Under the pieces are notes generated by a model. It did not search any database. It was not told the DNA's origin and was given only the letters and a program-made list of their open reading frames with translations. Of a DNA stretch of 64,000 nucleotides, positions 57,717 to 64,000 are shown one piece after another (the stretch's first letter is position 1; each line of letters opens with the position of its first letter). A program made the translations under genes and the position numbers. The DNA is from Callorhinus ursinus (taxonomy: Eukaryota > Chordata > Mammalia > Carnivora > Otariidae), in assembly GCF_003265705.1 (NCBI RefSeq), contig NW_020313044.1, forward strand, positions 2,189,223-2,253,222, written 5' to 3'.

Positions 57717-58807
57717 GTCAAGGGGGTTAAGGGAACAACCTGAGGAGAGGGGCTGGCAGAAGGAGACAATAAGAGCCTTTTGCTTTTTTTTTACTTGCCA
57801 TGTTACTAAACTGTGTGATGTCTGGAACTCTCACCTAGTTGCTCTTACAAATAAAAAAAGATGTATTTAAAAGAAAAAAATATATATATGAATGGGAGAA
57901 CAGGTCTTCAAATGGCCACCCCAGACATACAAAAGCTGCCAGCTGAGGCCTGACTGATTCCTATGCAGCCCAGCAGGGCACAACAAGGGCCTGGCAATTC
58001 TCCAGGGTGCCTATAGGGCACGAATGACCTTCTGGGACATTACAATCCACGGTGAAAGGGCTGCAAGTGGGAAGCTGGGAGTCCAGCTGGGCTGAGGGGG
58101 GAAGAAGCCAAAGCTGAAAACCAACTCCTAAAACCTGTTTCCTTCCACCCCCTGGAGAGCATGGAGGATTAATGAGATGGTGTCTGTGGAGCACTCCGAG
58201 CTCAGGAGACAGAGATGCAAGATAAATACAAAGTATTATTCATTTTGCTCCTTCCCGGAGCTCCCATTCTTCCTGTCCCATTTTTAAACCTTTCTTGCAT
58301 AAAAGCAGTAGGGCCTCAGGAAACTGTAAACAGAGGGTTCCAGAGCTCTGGGATAGCAAGGAGGAACCCCCACTAGCACACTGGGAGTTTATTTCAGCCT
58401 TCAACCCCCCAGAGTCGTCCTCTAATAACAGAGAGCATATTTTGTGAATTCCTATGAACCCAAACCCGAGCTAAGACCTTTACACACATCTCATTTTGGT
58501 TTCCCGACAATCCTAACCTTGCATGGGAGGTAGCAATGCATCTCTTCCAAGCAGCACCCCAGCTCCAGATAGGTATCCCCAGCTACCCAGTACCTAAGGG
58601 TCTGACCTTTAAGTAACTGTCAGAGGAAAGGGCAAGGTGTTTAGTTAATGATCATGACAGTGTAAAGCCCCTCCAAGGATTTTTACATTTTAACAAGAAT
58701 TACAGGCATGAAATTCAGATGGCAGGATTTCAGATCTTGTTAAGGACCGGTAAGAAAGAGATCTTGGACAAGAGGAAGCCCTCAAATCATGTCACAAGTA
58801 ATGAGAA
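57717..58807. other. Intron 2 DNA; possible MIR at 58430-58610
   Basis: A weak MIR-like segment (GCTAAGACCTTTACACACATC, then ACAATCCTAACCTTGCATGGG) lies at 58430-58610. Otherwise nothing recognised. Confidence 0.4.
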
Positions 58808-59035
58808 GCAAAGACTACAGCACAGTGGTTAAGAACTCAAGCTCCACATCACATAACCAAAAGTGCAAATCCTAGTTTCTTGTGACTCCCGGAAAGTTAC
58901 TTAATTTTCTAAGCCCGCTTTCACATTTGTGAAGTGGAAGTAACAGCAACATCTAGCTCATACATGAGATGAGGCACCACCTTGTAAAACACTAGCCCTG
59001 GGTACGTGGTAGGCACTACTCTTATTACCTGTAAA
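58808..59035 (-). mobile_element. MIR SINE, minus
   Basis: 'GACTACAGCACAGTGGTTAAG', 'AAGTTACTTAATTTTCTAAGC', 'TCACATTTGTGAAGTGGAAG', 'CGTGGTAGGCACTACTC'. Confidence 0.75.
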
Positions 59036-60474
59036 GACAACCATAGCTTCCAGGTTGGGTGAGTCTGTGCTAGGACATCCAATAGTGACTCTACACTATG
59101 ACAGGACTCAGGCAGGTCAGGTTTGGGTTGTGATCACCTGAGCCGCCTGGCCCATCAAACCTCTTGTACCCCTTCAACATGGAGTTTGCACAGATCTGAG
59201 CTCAAAAGAAAACTAGGAGCAGAACAGCAGCCATGCTTGTGGGACTAAAAGAAAGACAGAATGGCAGGAGACATTGGCCAAAAGCTGTTATTTCCTAAGA
59301 GCAGGCTCTGTGTCAGTCTCTTTCACCAGCGTGCTCCCATGCCCAGCACAGGACTTAGTTTACTGTCATCCAAGAACAAAGGAAAGAAGGAACAAGCCTC
59401 TCCACAGGCAGGTACGTGTTCTGGATGCCTTGCACGGAGGCAAGCCCAAAGAAGCCATGCCCGCTAGAACCCAGGGAGTAGTCCCACATTCCAGAACAAA
59501 GACTACCTTGTCCACAAAATAACCCAAACCTGTGTAATCCAGGGCCCATCCATGCTGGTCAGCCTCTGCCATAAGCACCATACACTGGACCATAGGACTA
59601 GGGGAATGTTAATAAAATTTACCTCCAAAGCGTGTGGGTCAAAGGCCTCAAGGGGCCAAGGACGGCCGGGTGTCCAACAATGTGCTGTGAAAACTGGAGC
59701 CCTCCTGCCTTGACTAAGGAACACAGCTGCTACTCAGCTGGTCAATGAAAAAAAGAAAACAGAGAAACAGATTTTTACATCAACTTTTCTTATTTTAGAA
59801 CACTAAGAGGGCCAAACTAAACATCTCTAAGCTTTAAACTGCAGCTCTTGTTTTAGTCTATTAGCCAGGTAACTCCTGGCAGGTGTGGCTGTAAGCAAGC
59901 AACCAACCAAATTTTCATCACCAAGAGAAGCAGAAAGAGGCAACAGGAATGGTGATGATGAAAACATGGCAGAAAGCCCTTCAAACTCTAAGCTAAGCCC
60001 GTGTTCATTCTCTTGACTAGAGACTGAGAAAGCCTCTTTTCCTAGATTTCATTTAAGGTCAATAGAGTAAATTCAAGAAGGAAACTGATAAACCCCTGAG
60101 CCACATGCCTCAAGCCCTAGAGGAGCTAATAATCCCGCCACTGCTCCAAATGTTTTTTGAGCTTCCGCTTGGTGTCACCTCTGAACCTGATTTTAAGCTA
60201 CATACATACACACACGCACGCACACACATGATCTGCCATTATTTTACAGTACAAATCAGTCTTTAGTGCGGGTGATGGAAAACTGGTGCTCCTCTGATCA
60301 GCTCACCCTATTCACCAAATCTAACTCTGAGTGACTTTGGACTATTGCCCAAATCACATCTGACAAGCACTGAGGGTGTCAGTCAGTTCAAAAGGGCACT
60401 CCAGAAAAGGTTCTGAGAAAAAGCAGGTCACGGGGCATGAGGTTGTAATGGTAACAGCAGCTACCAACCGTAGC
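59036..60474. other. Intron 2 DNA, nothing recognised except a CA-rich stretch
   Basis: An interrupted CA/CG repeat lies at about 60203-60230. Frames near 59.26-59.72 kb overlap on both strands and have no recognised domain. Confidence 0.5.
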
Positions 60475-60660
60475 TCCAGGCTATAAAGTGCCTTCCATGC
60501 CTCACAACTCAGCCAAGTTTCATCTGTGAAGCACACACTTTCATTCCCATTTTACAGATGAGGAGAAGTACGGGGCCTGTGCAAAAAATCACACTGCTAA
60601 GAAAAGCAGAGCAGAGATTTAAGTCAGGCCTGCCTGGCTCCAAAGTCCATGCAGGAATTT
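60475..60660 (+). mobile_element. MIR SINE, plus
   Basis: 'CATTCCCATTTTACAGATGAG', 'AAAAATCACACTGCTAAG', 'GAGATTTAAGTCAGGCCTGC', 'CTGGCTCCAAAGTCCATG'. Confidence 0.75.
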
Positions 60661-61312
60661 GGACTCCCTTCAGTGTTTCTGTTCTTAGTCATGTGTCCTA
60701 ATGGCTATGCCCTGCATGCTGAGGGAATGAAGGGGTAGGGGGGGCAGGGAGATCACCCTAGCATGTCTTCCAGCATATCCTCCACTCCCAGGGGAAAGGG
60801 AAGACTTTCATGGACCAAGTAAAAAAACCACAGTCCCAGAGAAAGGACAAGCAAGACTAGCCTCTCTGAGCTTGGCAGTGTGTCCTGTGTCCTTTACAGA
60901 GATAAAGACCAAGAGGTGACAGAAGCCAGCCATCCCTTGGTCAACTCTCAAGTAAACCCCACATCTCGTGCCCTCTCAGCTGGCTTCTCGGGGCTCCATT
61001 CCATGCTGAAACCTCAGCACTCTCTTTTCCCTGCCACCATCACTCCAAATACCAATTTCTTCTCAACTGACTGGCAAGACATTCCAGCTAAGGTGTTAGC
61101 TGACAACAGCTTACCATGTCTCACTTCCTTGCACTTGTATCTGAATAAGAGATTCTTAAAGACCAAAGCCTTCAAGATCCAGGAGAATGAATGAATCTCT
61201 AATGGTAAGTTAACTGATGCTGTGACAGAGACAAACTGCCAGGGCAACATTCTGGGACAGGATCCGTACCTGACAGAGCCCTACATTAAACCATAAAAGC
61301 AGCCACCCCCTT
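60661..61312. other. Intron 2 DNA, nothing recognised
   Basis: No exon or repeat family recognised. The 104-codon plus frame (60880-61194) runs against the gene and has no known domain. Confidence 0.45.
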
Positions 61313-61480
61313 ACTAAAAATAACAGCTGACATTTATTGACCATACTCTGCCAGTCCCAATGCTAGGTGCTCTATATATGTAATCACATTTCATCTACAC
61401 TGAAATCTTAACAGAAAGGATCAACCCTATTTTCTGGATGAGGAAACAAAACTCAGAAATGGCCAAATTGCCAACGTAGG
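61313..61480 (+). mobile_element. MIR SINE, plus
   Basis: 'AACAGCTGACATTTATTGACC', 'CAATGCTAGGTGCTCTATAT', 'CTATTTTCTGGATGAGGAAAC'. Confidence 0.75.
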
Positions 61481-63084
61481 TGGCAAAAGGGAACTTACCA
61501 AGGGTCTGCACTCCTTCCACTGGTCCCACTACCTTCCACATCGCTCACTACCTTCCTGAAGTCCAGGATACCACACAACCACACCCCTTCAGCATCCACA
61601 CTGCTTCTAAGCTGTGGCACCCCAGAGAGGTAGGACAACAGAATCCAGGAAAGGTGGCTGGCTCCACCTCATACCCTGATACACATACCCTTTCCTGGGT
61701 GGCCATTAACCTACACAAAAGCCCTTGGGGAGGACAATTCCAGGCCACCAGGATCTCTTGCCTGGACTCCAGGCTCTGAAGAAAGAATCATAACCGCCCC
61801 CATCTCCCCCACCACCCATTTTCACTGTTGTGAAGGTGGCTGGCTGCATAATTTGGATTTTAAATGCCAACAGGGCAGCAATTTTTATGGTATGAGAGAA
61901 AAGATGCTTCAACTCCTACTTGTGCTTAGCACATGATGAAAGATTATGACAAATGGATACAGCTTAGGAACAGACATAAGGATAAAAGTAGCTTCTGTTG
62001 ATGAAAGTCAGTATTAACATTTTTCTGAGACTAGACTCAATAGAGCTAATATAAATGGGCCAGAATAATTATGGCTCTGAAAACTCATCTATTTGGTTGG
62101 ACTATTATCCAAAAGGGACTTACTAACACACAGTCCTTAAGCAAATTCATCAGCACGTTTTTGTTAATTGTGCATCTGCTAAAGCTCATGATGGGGAGCA
62201 CCAGATCCTGATGAGCTGCAGGTTGGGGCAGGGGGACGGGAAGTAGCCCTGATCCCTTGAGACAATTGTGTGCTTTTCTGGCCGAGGCTATGCCAAGGAC
62301 AGACCCTAACTCATGCTGTGACCGGTCCCACCCTCAGGGGCCAATGGGATTTCATCCTCATTATCCTTGAGGAAAAGGCCAAAAAAAAAAAAAAAAAAAA
62401 CCCCACAAAAAACAACAACAAAAAAAAACCAGCACCAGTAAGATCTTAGAGAACACTAAAAGCTCAAAAGAATTCGTGACTCCTAACTGCACTTTCTCTT
62501 CTGCTCCACGAAGTGGGGAGAAAGGCAGGGAGAAAACAAATGACTTTAGAGAGAAGGTGGAAGCTTGCCATGAGCCAGAGGTGAACCTCAGCTGAGCTGG
62601 ATTGTTATTAAATTCATCACAATTGTCATTTGCACTTCAAGGCCCTCCTGCTCCAAAGCCTGCAGCACTTACCCAACATTTAGGAGCCCCTGGGGTTGGG
62701 GAAGGTGGCCAGGGGAGGGCGAAACTGTCAGAAAGCTGACAGTCAAGGCTTCTCTTGACTGTCAAGGGGGCATTGGGAGCTGGTCAAGGGCAGGCTGTAG
62801 CTAGGGCCAGCCAGGGAAACAGGGCCAGGAGCCTTGGCGTGCTGCAGCCAGGCCAAGCTCAGAGCCTTCTCGGTCATTCCACTCCTGGCTGTGGCAGTGA
62901 CAGAAACCCTGAGCTGTTAGGTCTAGGTTAATGAAGAGAGGCCTGGAATGACCAGGGAGAAAAGGACAGAAGGAAAGAGAACAGAGAGAGAGACAGACGG
63001 AGAAAGCACAAGGAAGACAGGAGTAGAAGAAGCAGAATCTTACTTGGTGCTCACGACACAGGCAACCAGCTCTTGGGGAGAATC
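61481..63084. other. Intron 2 DNA with A-rich tract and hairpins
   Basis: A-run at 62381-62400 followed by (CAA)n-like sequence to 62430. Repeat-free AT-rich blocks at about 62110-62230 and 62580-62645 look like possible conserved non-coding elements. Overlapping inverted repeats lie at 62724-62764. Confidence 0.45.
62724..62764. repeat. Two overlapping perfect inverted repeats
   Basis: ACTGTCAG (62724-62731) pairs with CTGACAGT (62736-62743) across 4 bases. TGACAGTCAAG (62737-62747) pairs with CTTGACTGTCA (62754-62764) across 6 bases. The middle arm is shared, so only one hairpin can form at a time. Confidence 0.9.
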
Positions 63085-63290
63085 CTGACCTTCCCAATTC
63101 TGCCACAAACTAGCTGAATGATCCTGGCCAAGTTACTTAATGTCTCTGAGCCTCGAGATCCTTCTCAAAATAAGGATAATAACTGTAGTTGTCTACTTTG
63201 TAGGGTTGTTGAGGGGATTAAATGAGAATACACATAAAGCACTTAATAAACCACTTGGTACATGGTAAATTCATCATTATTGATATTATT
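63085..63290 (-). mobile_element. MIR SINE, minus
   Basis: 'ATTCTGCCACAAACTAGCTG', 'GGCCAAGTTACTTAATGTCTC', 'GTAGGGTTGTTGAGGGGATT', 'AATGAGAATACACATAAAGC', 'TTGGTACATGGTAAATTC'. Lies 250 bp from exon 2. Confidence 0.85.
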
Positions 63291-63293
63291 ATT

Positions 63294-63313
63294 GTATCAT
63301 CATCATCATCATA
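63294..63313 (+). repeat. (ATC)n microsatellite
   Basis: Six ATC units (GTATCATCATC...) at the 5' end of the reversed MIR. Confidence 0.9.
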
Positions 63314-63543
63314 TTTTCTCCAAAGGGAAACTATACTATGAGCTTTAAACAGAGGCCAGAGGAGTAAGGTGTGGGGTTGGTGCGGGGCGGGGAGGTTGGA
63401 GAAGTACCCATATACCCTGATCCAGTGCTGCCCACATTCCTGTAAGAAAAATAAAAGCTCACCCTACTCCCACAGAAGCCTTGATGGCATGGAGGCTTTC
63501 TTGGACCTTACAGGGATTCTTCTATTTGTGCTAAGATATTTAC

Positions 63544-63618
63544 CGGCTTCTGATGACTGAGGCAGAAGGTGAAGCAGGAAGCCATCAGCAGCCCAAGCAG
63601 CATTCCCAGAAGAGCCAT
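63544..63618 (-). CDS. SIL1: SIL1 exon 2, coding part (start codon and signal peptide)
   Basis: First coding exon of SIL1, the ER-luminal nucleotide-exchange factor that releases ADP from the Hsp70 chaperone BiP (HSPA5). Seen: 25 codons beginning [11 protein letters not shown] and ending LSHQKP. Residues 3-20 form a hydrophobic core typical of a cleaved ER signal peptide. The donor is CCG|GTAAAT at 63544/63543, leaving phase 0, which joins in frame to exon 3. The ATG at 63618-63616 has a strong Kozak context (A at -3, G at +4). As I recall it, human SIL1 starts ten codons further upstream; that position reads GTG here (63648-63646), so I chose the second conserved Met. The end of the exon differs slightly from the human HQNLK. 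SIL1 loss causes Marinesco-Sjogren syndrome in humans. Identity is by recognised protein similarity to the human N-terminus. Confidence 0.93.
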
Positions 63619-63658
63619 CCTAGAAGGGGGCAGGTCCTGGAGAGCCACAGATACAGAC
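63619..63658 (-). other. SIL1: SIL1 exon 2, 5' UTR part with splice acceptor
   Basis: Forty bases between the intron 1 acceptor and the chosen ATG. On the minus strand a long pyrimidine tract ends in TTTTCCTCAG at 63659, and the exon begins GTCTGTATCT. The frame of the CDS stays open through this stretch. The GTG at 63648-63646, followed by codons for ALQDLPPSR, aligns with the human N-terminal extension whose first codon is ATG. If GTG does not initiate, these bases are untranslated. Exon 1 and the promoter lie beyond the right edge. Confidence 0.85.
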
Positions 63659-64000
63659 CTGAGGAAAATAAAAAAGAAAACAGAAGGTCAACAGGAATCT
63701 GGTGCCTGATCCCCCAGCACTGTGATTCCCAAGATGTCACTTGTTCAATGGATAACAGACATTTTCCGCATAGAGGTATCAAAGGTCTTCTACCACAGGA
63801 TAAGACCTAAAGGAAGCCGGGGCGCCTGGGTGGCTCAGTTGTGAAGCATCTGCCTTCGGCTCAGGTCATGATCCCAGGGTCCTGGGATCGAGCCCCACAT
63901 TGGGCTCCCTGCTCCACAGGAAGCCTGCTTCTCCCTCTCCCACTCCCCCTGCTTGTGTTCCCTCTCTCACTGTGTCTCTCTCTGTCAAATAAATAAAATC
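63659..64000 (-). other. SIL1: SIL1 intron 1 (3' end only)
   Basis: Sequence upstream of the exon 2 acceptor on the minus strand. It carries the polypyrimidine tract immediately next to the exon and a plus-strand Can-SINE cut by the window edge. Confidence 0.8.
63821..64000 (+). mobile_element. Can-SINE, plus, cut by window edge
   Basis: GGGGCGCCTGGGTGGCTCAG head, CCTGGGATCGAGCCCCACATT body, CTGTCAAATAAATAAAATC at the last base of the window. Located in SIL1 intron 1, about 160 bp from exon 2. Confidence 0.95.

Larger units (their letters stand above)
57273..63543 (-). other. SIL1: SIL1 intron 2
   Basis: 6,271 bp between the exon 2 donor (GTAAAT) and the exon 3 acceptor (CTCTCTGAAG). It contains one Can-SINE, several MIR copies, short CA and A-rich repeats and a pair of overlapping hairpins near 62.74 kb. 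No further exon was recognised. Confidence 0.85.

Overview
This is a 64 kb piece of mammalian nuclear DNA. It comes from a carnivoran, most likely an arctoid caniform (bear, seal or mustelid group). The evidence is about twenty tRNA-derived Can-SINEs carrying the 'GCGCCTGGGTGGCTCAG' head and the 'CTGTCAAATAAATAAAATC' tail, in the non-dog, non-cat form. There are also carnivore L1 3' ends and a background of old mammalian MIR, L2, L1M, MaLR and hAT relics. No bacterial, plasmid or phage content and no CRISPR array was seen.

The only protein-coding gene I can support is SIL1, the ER nucleotide-exchange factor for BiP/HSPA5, on the minus strand. Two exons are visible. Exon 2 (63544-63658) holds the end of the 5' UTR, the start codon and the signal peptide. 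Exon 3 (57137-57272) encodes 45 residues of the N-terminal region. Both have canonical AG/GT borders and compatible phase (0 at the 2/3 junction). Intron 2 is 6,271 bp, intron 1 runs off the right edge, and everything left of 57137 is read as intron 3, more than 57 kb and running off the left edge. The upstream ATG that I recall as the start of human SIL1 is GTG here, so translation should begin at the second conserved Met, ten codons downstream.

The rest is intronic repeat mosaic. Region 1-6.6 kb: carnivore L1 tail, an L2 with a SINE pair, an old L1M 5'-UTR-type element split by an L1 tail with a 93-bp tandem duplication. Region 9-20 kb: scattered SINEs, L2, old L1 and two LTR relics. Region 20-27 kb: a 2.2-kb carnivore L1 (broken ORF2) carrying two SINEs and a CA microsatellite, with two more SINEs stacked on its 5' junction. 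Region 28-40 kb: inverted SINE pair, two minus-strand L2 copies, an L1M 5' element inside L2, a SINE dimer, and a U2 snRNA 5' fragment. Region 40-57 kb: mostly low-repeat unique intron with simple repeats, MIRs, a few SINEs and an ERVL-like LTR. Region 57-64 kb: the two SIL1 exons with MIRs and SINEs.

I found no undescribed gene system. The best leads are the SIL1 start-codon change, the insertion hotspot at 23.9-24.3 kb, the tail-less SINE dimer at 38.2 kb, structured motifs at 62.7 kb, and an unexplained exon-like open stretch at 44.3-44.5 kb. Repeat family names are from recognition by eye, and edges are approximate unless a target-site duplication (TSD) is given.
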